A DNA stretch of 17,750 nt. Origin: Micavibrio sp. UBA7657. Lineage in GTDB: Bacteria; Pseudomonadota; Alphaproteobacteria; Micavibrionales; Micavibrionaceae. Each line of letters begins with the position of its first letter. Position 1 is the first letter of the stretch. The position numbers were made by a program, and so were the translations under genes. Of this stretch, positions 1-7,122 are shown piece by piece. The notes below the pieces were generated by a model. The model made no database searches. It had not been told where the DNA came from and saw nothing but the letters and a program-made list of their open reading frames with translations. Location: assembly GCA_002483465.1 (NCBI GenBank), contig DLHX01000006.1, positions 1 through 17,750 on the forward strand, in the 5' to 3' direction.

Positions 1-28
1 CTCCTTTATAGGGGGCGGCTCACAAGAA

Positions 29-191
29 AATTCCCTGTTCCCGTTTATTGCCGTTCTAAAACGGTAATACGTCATGCCATTGATGGGCCATAGACTTTTT
101 GGCAGCACCTCCGGTTTGGTCATAGTAGAGGGCCCTAAAAGGGCGTTTTTCGATGATTTTTCCCTGTTAATTCCCTGTAAAACAGGGAATT
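29..191. repeat. TTCCCTGT repeats ending in a 10-bp palindrome
   Basis: TTCCCTGT occurs three times on the plus strand, at 31-38, 160-167 and 171-178. The last copy is half of a perfect inverted repeat, AATTCCCTGT (169-178), loop AAA, ACAGGGAATT (182-191). The stem has no T-run after it on either strand, so it does not look like a simple terminator. It lies downstream of the minus-strand gene that ends at 246. It may be a repeat element, a protein-binding site or the edge of an inserted segment; the sequence does not decide. Otherwise nothing is visible in 1-245 except the weak hairpin at 132-150. Confidence 0.6.
132..150 (+). terminator. Weak possible terminator
   Basis: GCCCT (132-136), loop AAA, AGGGC (140-144) followed by GTTTTT. 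The stem is only 5 bp, so this is a weak candidate. It would serve a plus-strand gene lying before the start of the window, which cannot be seen here. Confidence 0.3.
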
Positions 192-245
192 ATACTGAGA
201 ATAGTTAGGGCACGACTGCCCTCACTGCCAGTTTCTTTTTAAGTC

Positions 246-1460
246 TTAAAAATTTAGCTGCGGTGACGCGCCGCCGCGTTTATCTGGAGGCGTGCGCAGG
301 AGTTCCAGACTTTTGGCGCTTCCTGGCAACTTAGCAATAATTTCCTCATCGACTTTCTGCCTAGCCGAAAATGCAAGGCGTGCGGCATGAAGCTTTTGCT
401 CGTTAACGGCCAGAACGAACATGCTCTCGTCATGATTGACAGCCAGATAATCCTGACCTGACATATTCAATATTCCGCCGAAGAAATTACGCGCATTATT
501 CGCTACCAAATGCGCATGCTCCGCTTCGTAAACGCGCATGCGCCAGGCCGATCCGTCAAAGGCGGTCACGCGAGCGCCATTTTCTATTTCAGTCAGAATA
601 TTTTCGGAATTTAGATCCGGGCTTTCTTTCCACGATGATGGCGCCAGATCGAACGCGCGTTTGGCAAGCTGAGCGTTCGTAATAATCCAGTCCCTGCGGT
701 CACTATCCATAGAGACGTTGAATTCGCTCCATGTTGTTTCGATGCGGTAATTGGAGGGGGTGCCGATATCGTGTCCTGTGAATTCGCTGGTGTCGCTCCA
801 TTTTTTCGGCCTGATCCGATCATCATCAAAAAGCGCAGGAGAATTAATTGCCATCAGCCCCGGCTCCAGCGCCAAATCAAACGCGATGACCAGTTTGACT
901 TGATGAAGATCCGGGCCGTCCGAAAGATTGGAAGGGAACGACGCGCTGTGCTGTTTATACACCGCCTGCATATATTCCTGGCGAATGCGTAATGGATCGG
1001 GCGTCGCAGAAAAATATGCAACATTGCCCGAGGCATCAAAGCGGATTTTTTTAGCGCCTTCCTCCAGAAACAGCGCGGTGAGATTGCCCTCATCCCAATC
1101 CATGTGCCGTCCGGGAAGAATCTGGAAGATATCCTTGTTGTAAGGATGAAGGCTTACGCCCGGTCTTTCGGGATCGCCGGCATATTTTCCCGAGCGGTGA
1201 AAAACAACTTCTTGAGCCGTTTCATCGCGAGCGTGAATTTTGTCGCCATCGACGACCAGTTCAAGCAGCGCATTGGTTTCATTATCGCGCAATTTTATAT
1301 GACGATCCGATATATGTGTTTTGACAATGCGATTATCCGTGGTGTTTCTGAAATGGCGGTCGGGCAAATCCACCCAGCCCGGATCCAGCGTGCAACCCTG
1401 CCAATGCGCAGGATCGGCTAGATATTCAATAATGATTCTTTTTTGCTTGTAAGACAGCAT
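246..1460 (-). CDS. Hypothetical protein, 404 residues
   Basis: I do not recognise this protein. It begins with ATG at 1460 (MLSYKQKRIIIEYL), preceded by a short GGG stretch that is at best a weak ribosome binding site, and ends with TAA at 246-248. It has no hydrophobic stretch long enough for a membrane segment and no signal peptide, so it is probably cytosolic. It is rich in charged and aromatic residues (for example PAHWQGCTLDPGWVDLPDRH near residues 17-36) and has a Pro/Gly/Arg-rich C-terminal tail. No catalytic or nucleotide-binding motif stands out. It is transcribed away from gcvT and shares a control region with it. Its length and uninterrupted frame support a real gene; its function is unknown. 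Confidence 0.8.
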   Translation of the reverse strand: MLSYKQKRIIIEYLADPAHWQGCTLDPGWVDLPDRHFRNTTDNRIVKTHISDRHIKLRDNETNALLELVVDGDKIHARDETAQEVVFHRSGKYAGDPERPGVSLHPYNKDIFQILPGRHMDWDEGNLTALFLEEGAKKIRFDASGNVAYFSATPDPLRIRQEYMQAVYKQHSASFPSNLSDGPDLHQVKLVIAFDLALEPGLMAINSPALFDDDRIRPKKWSDTSEFTGHDIGTPSNYRIETTWSEFNVSMDSDRRDWIITNAQLAKRAFDLAPSSWKESPDLNSENILTEIENGARVTAFDGSAWRMRVYEAEHAHLVANNARNFFGGILNMSGQDYLAVNHDESMFVLAVNEQKLHAARLAFSARQKVDEEIIAKLPGSAKSLELLRTPPDKRGGASPQLNF

Positions 1461-1491
1461 TTTCCCGGCCCCTGTTTTTTCTTATGATTAA

Positions 1492-1528
1492 AAGCTAATG
1501 AAACAGGTGGGGGCTTGTCAACTGTTTC
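1492..1528 (-). promoter_or_regulatory. Candidate promoter of the 404-residue gene with an inverted repeat around the -35
   Basis: On the minus strand a perfect TTGACA (1521 down to 1516) is followed after 18 bases by TAGCTT (1497-1492), a poor -10. The -35 lies inside an inverted repeat, GAAACAG (1500-1506) and CTGTTTC (1522-1528), with arm centres 22 bp apart, about two helical turns. This is the spacing expected for a dimeric regulator. The site sits between the divergent 404-residue gene and gcvT and could affect both. No glycine riboswitch is visible upstream of gcvT. Confidence 0.4.
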
Positions 1529-1598
1529 GTAAAATGGACCTTCGTGACTGTCTTTGCTAGGCTTTTGGTTGAGATTCGTTAAGAGAAAAGCTCCTGAG

Positions 1599-2669
1599 AT
1601 GACCCGTAGAACCGCACTCCATGCCAGCCATACTGCCCTCGGCGCGAAAATGGGCGAATTCGCAGGCTACGACATGCCGCTTTATTATAAGGAAGGCGTG
1701 CTCAGCGAGCATGAATGGGTGCGGAGCCGGGCGGGGTTGTTCGATGTCTCGCATATGGGCCAGATCATTCTGCACGGGCCGGAAGAAGACATCATAAAAT
1801 TCTGGGAGCAGGTGACACCGTCTTCTTTCGCGAAACTTGGCGACGGCGCTGCGAAATACACCGTGCTGACCAGCCCGAAGGGCGGCATGATCGACGATCT
1901 GATCGTCACGCGCATCTGGCACAACAAATTTTTTGCTGTGCTGAACGCGGGTCGTAAGAGTGTCGACATTGAATGGCTACGAAAGCACCTGCCGGAATCA
2001 GTGACGCTGGAATATTCAGACATGGAATCTCTGCTCGCGGTGCAGGGGCCGGACTCCGAAAAAGTCATGCGTGAAACGTTCGGGCTTGACGTAAGCGATA
2101 TGAATTACATGAGCGGAAAGTATTTCGATCTGGGTCACGCTGCCTCGCTCGTAAGCCGTCTTGGTTATACCGGCGAAGATGGATTTGAAATCAGCGTCAG
2201 CCCGAACGAAGCGCCGCGTATCTGGCGCCAGTTGATAGAGCACCCGGATATCATGCCGGTTGGACTGGCGGCGCGGGATTCGCTGCGTTTAGAGATGGGC
2301 TACCCGCTTTACGGTCATGACATTGATGAAACCACGTCGCCCGCCGAGGCGAATTTGTCCTGGATCCTGCGCGATAAATCAGGACCGAAACCTGCGCGGC
2401 TGCGCGTGGGCGTGAAACTGCTGGATAAGGGCATTGCGCGTGAAGGCGCGGAAATCCGCAACGAAGTCGGCAAGAAAATCGGCGCTCTGACCTCAGGCGG
2501 TTTCTCGCCGAGCCTCAAAGAATCCATCGGCATGGGCTATATCGAGGCGGCTATGTCGGCGGTTGGAACGAACATATTCGTTCATGTGCGCGGACGCGAT
2601 ATCCCGGCGGTCGTCGTCGCCATGCCCTTCGTTCCCGCGCGCACGAAGATGAAAAAGGCGGCGCATTGA
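1599..2669 (+). CDS. gcvT: Aminomethyltransferase, glycine cleavage system T protein
   Basis: The T protein takes the aminomethyl group from the lipoyl arm of GcvH and passes the one-carbon unit to tetrahydrofolate, releasing ammonia and giving 5,10-methylene-THF. Family motifs are plain: GEFAGYDMPLYY near residue 19, GLFDVSHMGQ near 47, GGMIDDLIV near 95-103 (holding the Asp that is catalytic in the family), RLGYTGEDGFEISV in the middle, and GLAARDSLRLEMGYPLYGHD, then the C-terminal barrel domain. I choose ATG 1599, giving 356 residues, close to the usual length. An in-frame TTG at 1554 would add 15 residues that do not look like the family. The ribosome binding site is weak (AAGAGAA about 12 bases upstream). 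It is the first gene of the gcv run; gcvH starts 59 bases after its stop. Confidence 0.97.
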   Translation: MTRRTALHASHTALGAKMGEFAGYDMPLYYKEGVLSEHEWVRSRAGLFDVSHMGQIILHGPEEDIIKFWEQVTPSSFAKLGDGAAKYTVLTSPKGGMIDDLIVTRIWHNKFFAVLNAGRKSVDIEWLRKHLPESVTLEYSDMESLLAVQGPDSEKVMRETFGLDVSDMNYMSGKYFDLGHAASLVSRLGYTGEDGFEISVSPNEAPRIWRQLIEHPDIMPVGLAARDSLRLEMGYPLYGHDIDETTSPAEANLSWILRDKSGPKPARLRVGVKLLDKGIAREGAEIRNEVGKKIGALTSGGFSPSLKESIGMGYIEAAMSAVGTNIFVHVRGRDIPAVVVAMPFVPARTKMKKAAH

Positions 2670-2728
2670 CTTGGCGACCGAAAAATTCGTCTAATTGATA
2701 AACCAGAATCACAGGAAGGGCGTCGCCT

Positions 2729-3103
2729 ATGGCCGTTTTGAAATACACCAATGACCATGAATGCGTGAAGATCGAGGGCGATATCGCCTGGGTCGGCATC
2801 ACGAAATACGCGCAGGAAGCGTTGGGCGACCTTGTTTACGTGGAATTGCCTTCGGTCGGCAAAAAGGTGAAGAAGGGCGAATATTTTGCGGTCGTGGAAT
2901 CAGTCAAAACCGCCGCCGAGGTTTATTCTCCTGTCGATGGCGAGGTAATCGAGGCGAATGACAATATGCCGACCGATCTCGAGATGATCAAAAGCCCCGT
3001 CGGCGAGCAGGGATGGATCGCGAAGATCAAAATCTCGGACCCCGCGCAACTCGCGAACCTGATGGACGAAGCGGCCTATAAAAAATACCTGGAAAGCCTC
3101 TGA
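2729..3103 (+). CDS. gcvH: Glycine cleavage system H protein (lipoyl carrier)
   Basis: GcvH is the small shuttle protein whose lipoyl-lysine arm carries the aminomethyl intermediate from the P protein to the T protein and is then reoxidised by the L protein. The 124-residue length is normal. The lipoylation motif is VESVKTAAEVYSP with Lys60 as the modified residue, preceded by the usual GDIAWVGITKYAQEALGD segment. AAGGG lies 8 bases before ATG 2729. The stop is separated from the gcvPA start by only 3 bases, so the two are almost certainly co-transcribed and probably translationally coupled. Confidence 0.98.
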   Translation: MAVLKYTNDHECVKIEGDIAWVGITKYAQEALGDLVYVELPSVGKKVKKGEYFAVVESVKTAAEVYSPVDGEVIEANDNMPTDLEMIKSPVGEQGWIAKIKISDPAQLANLMDEAAYKKYLESL

Positions 3104-3106
3104 TTA

Positions 3107-4387
3107 ATGCGTTACCTGCCGCAGACCAAACAATCCCGCGATGAAATGCTCCGCGCCGTCGGCGCAAAAAACGTTGACGATTTATTTAAAGATGTACCCG
3201 CGAAAGCTTTCATTAAGGGCAAGGCGAAACTGCCGGACCATATGGGCGAACTTGAGGTCGAGCGTATTCTCGGCGGTTATGCAGCGCAGAACGCGAATGC
3301 CACGCAGGGACCGTTTTTCCTCGGCGCGGGTTCTTATTATCACCACATCCCCGCGAGCGTCGACCACATCATCCAGCGCAGCGAATTTCTGACGGCCTAT
3401 ACGCCGTACCAGCCGGAAATCGCACAAGGCACGCTGCAGATGATTTATGAATTCCAGAGCTTCATCGCACTGCTGACCGGGCAGGATATCGCGAATGCCT
3501 CGATGTATGACGGTGCGACGGCGTGCGCAGAAGCGGCATTGATGGCGCAGCGCGTGACCAAGCGCCGCAAGATCACGATCGGCAACGACCTCCACCCCGA
3601 TTACCGTGAAGTTCTCGGGACATATATGGAGAGCTTTGACGATGTTGAAATCACGGATGGCGAGCCGGACGATCAAAGCGCCTGCGTGATCATCCAGTCG
3701 CCCGATTTTTTCGGCACACCGCACGACTATGACGGCTGGCGGAAGAAATGCGACGCGAGCGGCGCACTGTTGGTGGTTGTGATTAATGAGATCGTTTCGC
3801 TCGGCCTGCTGCCGCCGCCGCCAAGTGCAGACATCGTTTGCGGCGAGGCGCAGAGCATCGGCCTGCCGATGAGTTACGGCGGCCCACACCTGGGCTTCTT
3901 CGCCTGCAAGGAACAATATCTGCGCCAGATGCCGGGGCGTTTGTGCGGCATGACCGAGGATGCTGACGGGCGCCGCGGCTTTGTCCTGACGTTATCGACG
4001 CGCGAACAACATATCCGCCGCGACAAGGCGACGTCGAATATCTGCACCAACCAGGGCCTGTGTGCGCTGGCCTTTACGGTGCATATGAGTTTGCTGGGAG
4101 AAGATGGATTCAAACGGCTCGCGAAACTGAATCACGAAGCCGCGTGCGGACTGGCGGATGAATTGAAAAAAGTAAAAGGCGTGAAAATCGTCAACGAAAA
4201 ATTCTTCAACGAATTTTCGATTGAGCTGCCGAAATCTTCTAAAGAAGTGGTGACTGCTCTCGCGGCGCGCGGGGTGACAGCAGGGTACGCACTGGATCAT
4301 GGTCGGCTTTTACTGGCAGCCACCGAGATGACGCAACCGAGCGATGTAAAACAACTGTGTGATGCGCTGAAAGATGTGTTGTCATGA
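3107..4387 (+). CDS. gcvPA: Glycine dehydrogenase (decarboxylating) subunit 1
   Basis: This is the N-terminal half of the split P protein, which with GcvPB forms the PLP enzyme that decarboxylates glycine and loads the aminomethyl group on GcvH. Recognisable segments are MRYLPQTKQSRDEML at the start, LGAGSYYHHIPASVDHI, TPYQPEIAQGTLQMIYEFQS, ASMYDGATACAEAALMA, GLPMSYGGPHLGFFACKE and LSTREQHIRRDKATSNICTN. At 426 residues it is slightly shorter than the usual 440-450 but shows no break. GGAAAG about 10 bases upstream of ATG 3107 serves as ribosome binding site and lies inside the end of gcvH. Unlike the usual close spacing of the two subunit genes, gcvPB does not start until 4716. Confidence 0.97.
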   Translation: MRYLPQTKQSRDEMLRAVGAKNVDDLFKDVPAKAFIKGKAKLPDHMGELEVERILGGYAAQNANATQGPFFLGAGSYYHHIPASVDHIIQRSEFLTAYTPYQPEIAQGTLQMIYEFQSFIALLTGQDIANASMYDGATACAEAALMAQRVTKRRKITIGNDLHPDYREVLGTYMESFDDVEITDGEPDDQSACVIIQSPDFFGTPHDYDGWRKKCDASGALLVVVINEIVSLGLLPPPPSADIVCGEAQSIGLPMSYGGPHLGFFACKEQYLRQMPGRLCGMTEDADGRRGFVLTLSTREQHIRRDKATSNICTNQGLCALAFTVHMSLLGEDGFKRLAKLNHEAACGLADELKKVKGVKIVNEKFFNEFSIELPKSSKEVVTALAARGVTAGYALDHGRLLLAATEMTQPSDVKQLCDALKDVLS

Positions 4388-4410
4388 TGTCGTTCCTTTC
4401 CTTTGAAAAT

Positions 4411-4449
4411 CGCGACGAAGGCCTTGTCACAAGGACAAGACCTTCGCGC
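4411..4449 (-). terminator. Long stem-loop after gcvPA; possible terminator of the minus-strand small gene
   Basis: The arms are CGAAGG-C-CTTGTC (4416-4428) and GACAAG-A-CCTTCG (4434-4446) around a 5-base loop, with three further pairs outside a one-base bulge. Read on the minus strand, the inner mismatch becomes a T-G wobble, giving a 13-bp stem followed by GCGATTTTC. On the plus strand that position is a C-A mismatch. The minus strand therefore gives the better hairpin, just downstream of the small gene ending at 4489. The T-run is short, so termination is an inference; it could instead act on gcv mRNA. Confidence 0.5.
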
Positions 4450-4488
4450 TGCTACCAAGCGCAAGCCCAAAGGCCGCGCAAGGTTAAC

Positions 4489-4617
4489 CTATCGGTCGCG
4501 CTGCTCCGAAGAACGGTCGCGGTCGCTTTGCGGGTTTTGACCTGGACGGTTTGGGTCCTGATTCTGACGCTTTTCAGCAGGGTTATTCTGTGGCTTGTTT
4601 GGTTGATTGTTTGGCAT
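4489..4617 (-). CDS. Small Asn/Gln/Pro-rich disordered protein, 42 residues
   Basis: A short minus-strand frame starts at ATG 4617 and ends with TAG at 4489-4491. The translation begins MPNNQPNKPQNNPAEKR and ends SDRDRSSEQRDR. It is made almost wholly of Asn, Gln, Pro, Asp, Arg and Ser, with no hydrophobic core, so it should be intrinsically disordered; the first part is Asn/Pro-rich and the last part is a charged Arg/Asp tail. GGAG lies 6 bases before ATG 4617, an excellent ribosome binding site. An in-frame ATG at 4629 would add four residues but lacks such a site. The strongly biased composition is hard to explain as chance. It runs against the gcv genes around it. Function unknown. Confidence 0.6.
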   Translation of the reverse strand: MPNNQPNKPQNNPAEKRQNQDPNRPGQNPQSDRDRSSEQRDR

Positions 4618-4673
4618 TTCAGTCTCCATTTTAGGGGGTGGGTTTGTGCGTTAACCAACGGCTTCGCGCCACC

Positions 4674-4692
4674 TATGTTCCGGAGGAACATA
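4674..4692. promoter_or_regulatory. Perfect 8-bp inverted repeat before gcvPB
   Basis: TATGTTCC (4674-4681), GGA, GGAACATA (4685-4692). It ends 10 bases before the gcvPB ribosome binding site (AGGAAG, 4703-4708), so it could be an mRNA hairpin affecting translation of gcvPB. It also lies upstream of the divergent small gene that starts at 4617 and could be an operator for it. Both readings are inference. Confidence 0.45.
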
Positions 4693-4715
4693 TTCACAGG
4701 ACAGGAAGCCTATCG

Positions 4716-6203
4716 ATGAAATACGTCAAACAGGATAAAGGCGGATTGATGTACGAGGAGAATCTGCTCTGGGAAAAACAGCGCAGCGATCACCCGGGCG
4801 TCGATCTACCCGCGCCGCAAAATCTGAAACTCCGCACCGGCCAGAAGGAGCGCGGCGATATTGGATTGCCGCAGGTGAGCGAGCCGCAGGCGCTCCGTCA
4901 TTTCGTGCGCATGAGCACGTGGAATTATTCTATCGATCACGGATTTTTTCCGCTCGGCTCCTGCACGATGAAGCACAACCCGCGCCTCAATGAGAAAATG
5001 GCGCGGCTTGCCGGTTTTGCGCACATCCATCCGAAACAGCCCGATGAAACCGTGCAGGGCGCGCTACGCCTCATGCATGAATTGCAGAACTGGCTTGCGG
5101 AACTCACGAATTTGCCGGGCGTGTGTTTATCGCCCGCCGCCGGAGCGCATGGTGAGCTTGCAGGATTGATGACAATCCGCCGCGCGCATGAGCTGAAAGG
5201 CAACACAGAGAAAAAAGTTTTGCTGATTCCGGATTCGGCGCACGGCACGAACCCGGCAACGGCGACGATGTGCGGGTTCACGGTGCGCAATATCCCGACA
5301 AAAAACACCGGGCGCGTGACTCTGGAAGCATTTAAAGAAGCGCTGGGCGACGGTAAGGATGTTGCCGGAATGATGGTGACGAACCCGAACACGTGCGGGC
5401 TGTTTGAAACGGAAATTGTCGAGATTGCCGATCTGCTGCACAAGCACGGCGGATATTTTTACTGCGATGGTGCGAACTTTAATGCGCTGGTCGGAAAAAT
5501 CCGCCCCGGCGATTTCGGCGTCGATGTCATGCATATCAATCTGCACAAAACATTTTCAACGCCGCATGGCGGAGGCGGTCCGGGATCGGGCCCGATCTGC
5601 TGCACGGCGGAGCTGGCTAAATATATGCCGGTGCCGACGGTGATTAAAAAAGGCGATCAATATAAACTTGAAACAGAAAAAGACCGCCCGGAAACGCTTG
5701 GCAGGTTGAAAGGTTTCAACGGCCAGTTCGGCATGTTCGTGCGCGCGCTGGCTTATATGATGTCGCATGGTGCCGATGGATTGAAACAGGTTTCGGAAGA
5801 CGCGGTGCTGAATGCGAATTACATTCTCGCGCAATTGAAAAATGATTTTCACGCGCCATTCGCCGAGCAGGGGCCCTGCATGCATGAAGCGCTGCTGACG
5901 GATAAGAAACAAAAAGAAGCGGGCGTTACGACGCTGGATATGGCGAAGGCATTGTGCGAGCGCGGCATCCATCCGATGACGGTTTATTTCCCGCTGGTGG
6001 TTCCCGGTGCGATGCTGATTGAGCCGACGGAAACTGAGAGCCAGGATTCAATAGATTACTTTATCGGCGTGATGAAGGATTTCGCGAAAGATGTCGCGGC
6101 GGGAGATACGCAGAAATTTCATGATTATCCGCTATCGACGCCGCGCCGCAGGCTGGATGAAGTGAAGGCCGCGCGCGAACCAAAACTGCGCTGGAAGGCC
6201 TGA
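4716..6203 (+). CDS. gcvPB: Glycine dehydrogenase (decarboxylating) subunit 2, PLP-binding
   Basis: This is the PLP-carrying half of the split P protein; it decarboxylates glycine together with GcvPA. The PLP lysine is Lys278 in NLHKTFSTPHGGGGPGSGP. Other family segments are FFPLGSCTMKHNPRLNEKMA, LSPAAGAHGELAGLM, DSAHGTNPATATMCGF, NPNTCGLFE and DGANFNALVG, with a normal C-terminal domain. ATG 4716, with AGGAAG 7 bases upstream, gives 495 residues, the usual size. An earlier in-frame start at 4638 would add 26 residues, from intergenic sequence, that do not match the family. It is separated from gcvPA by 328 bases containing an opposing small gene, so it may depend on read-through or on a promoter of its own that I could not identify with confidence. 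Confidence 0.97.
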   Translation: MKYVKQDKGGLMYEENLLWEKQRSDHPGVDLPAPQNLKLRTGQKERGDIGLPQVSEPQALRHFVRMSTWNYSIDHGFFPLGSCTMKHNPRLNEKMARLAGFAHIHPKQPDETVQGALRLMHELQNWLAELTNLPGVCLSPAAGAHGELAGLMTIRRAHELKGNTEKKVLLIPDSAHGTNPATATMCGFTVRNIPTKNTGRVTLEAFKEALGDGKDVAGMMVTNPNTCGLFETEIVEIADLLHKHGGYFYCDGANFNALVGKIRPGDFGVDVMHINLHKTFSTPHGGGGPGSGPICCTAELAKYMPVPTVIKKGDQYKLETEKDRPETLGRLKGFNGQFGMFVRALAYMMSHGADGLKQVSEDAVLNANYILAQLKNDFHAPFAEQGPCMHEALLTDKKQKEAGVTTLDMAKALCERGIHPMTVYFPLVVPGAMLIEPTETESQDSIDYFIGVMKDFAKDVAAGDTQKFHDYPLSTPRRRLDEVKAAREPKLRWKA

Positions 6204-6205
6204 TA

Positions 6206-6346
6206 TCAAGGGGATTTGGGGCCGCCGCCGAAAAGGGGGTCTATAATGTATCTCTTGCCGAATCCATTAAGATCAAAGGGCTTGGGAGGGCCGCTAGGTG
6301 CGCCGGTCGCATCGTCGAGGGCTTTTCTGAATGTACTAAGTAGCAT
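6206..6346 (-). CDS. Possible 46-residue peptide downstream of the cNMP-binding gene
   Basis: A short frame on the minus strand starts at ATG 6346 and stops with TGA at 6206-6208, two bases from the gcvPB stop. The peptide starts MLLSTFRKALDDATGAPSGP and ends in a Gly/Pro-rich tail, IIDPLFGGGPKSP. It has an amphipathic start and no membrane segment. It lies 53 bases after the cyclic-nucleotide-binding gene on the same strand and could be its operon partner. The composition looks coding, but I see no ribosome binding site, so it stays a candidate. Function unknown. Confidence 0.35.
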   Translation of the reverse strand: MLLSTFRKALDDATGAPSGPPKPFDLNGFGKRYIIDPLFGGGPKSP

Positions 6347-6399
6347 GGCTTAATGTACCATTTTCAATAAATAAATGTCCAGAAAATCGTGAAAAGCGG

Positions 6400-6963
6400 T
6401 TATCGCTGGTAACGGTCGAGGACTTTTTGCAGCTCGTCCAGCAGCGGCCCGACTTCGTTGCTAAAGGCATCGCGCGCCTTGGGATCGATTCCTGATTTTA
6501 CGCTATCGACGACGCCGGTCACGCGGTTCTGAAAGTCGGTAAGAGTTGAATAATGCGTGAGCTGGTTTTTGGTCGCTGTTCTTAAACGCTCGGCCAGAAC
6601 ATTAATAAGCGCGCGCACGGCAGTATCCTCGATGCGCTTGATCTTGCCTTCGATTTCGTCACGGGAAATAACAGTGAGAGTGCAATCCTCGATGGCGCGC
6701 ACGGTCGCGGAACGCTTCGCATGCGTAATCAGGGCCATCTCGCCGAAAATATCGCCGGGGCCCATTTCCGCGACTTTAAGCTGGTGCTTGCCGTCCTTGT
6801 CCTTGACGAGAATTTCAACGCGTCCGCGCTCGATATAATAGGCGCGCACGCCCGTATCGCCCTGATCGATGATGACTTTGCCCTTGAAGAACACCTCGCG
6901 GTGCAGGATTTTCTGCCTGCTCTCCGGGCTGTTCCGGGGGTTGAGTTCGTCTAGTTTTTTCAT
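6400..6963 (-). CDS. Stand-alone cyclic-nucleotide-binding domain protein (Crp-like sensor domain without HTH)
   Basis: The first 120 or so of 187 residues form a CAP_ED/cNMP-binding domain: FFKGKVIIDQGDTGVRAYYI (about residues 25-44), then RGRVEILV, then the phosphate-binding cassette GDIFGEMALITHAKRSATVR (about residues 75-94), in which FGE and the later Arg-Ser are the usual ligand-contacting positions. After the domain comes a helical C-terminal region (AERLRTATKNQLTHYSTL..., ending LLDELQKVLDRYQR). There is no helix-turn-helix, so it is not a typical Crp/Fnr transcription factor; it may regulate a partner protein. ATG 6963 lacks a strong ribosome binding site. It is transcribed divergently from secE. 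The ligand (cAMP, cGMP or none) cannot be told from sequence. Confidence 0.85.
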   Translation of the reverse strand: MKKLDELNPRNSPESRQKILHREVFFKGKVIIDQGDTGVRAYYIERGRVEILVKDKDGKHQLKVAEMGPGDIFGEMALITHAKRSATVRAIEDCTLTVISRDEIEGKIKRIEDTAVRALINVLAERLRTATKNQLTHYSTLTDFQNRVTGVVDSVKSGIDPKARDAFSNEVGPLLDELQKVLDRYQR

Positions 6964-7122
6964 CCGATAGTTTAATGCCCTGATCGATATTCCCCGTCTT
7001 TTGAGTATCCCATAAAAAGGTTAATAAAAACAGCGGCCCCGAAGGGCTTAAATTCTTCTGGATTCGCTGGAAATTTTGATGTAATAACTGTGCCATTCCC
7101 TGACATAACGGTTCGATGATTT

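Noticed and set aside
1461..1598. Glycine riboswitch upstream of gcvT
   Set aside because: The region is too short for the aptamer and none of its conserved blocks is visible; control by a protein operator is more likely.
3182..3916. 244-residue frame antisense to gcvPA
   Set aside because: Shadow of a well-conserved gene; no ribosome binding site or motifs.
4384..4719. Plus-strand frame of 111 residues between gcvPA and gcvPB, with membrane-like Leu/Val/Trp-rich stretch
   Set aside because: Its hydrophobic part is the complement of the Asn/Gln/Pro-rich minus-strand gene (antisense of AAC/CAA/CCA codons), and it has no family resemblance; treated as a shadow.
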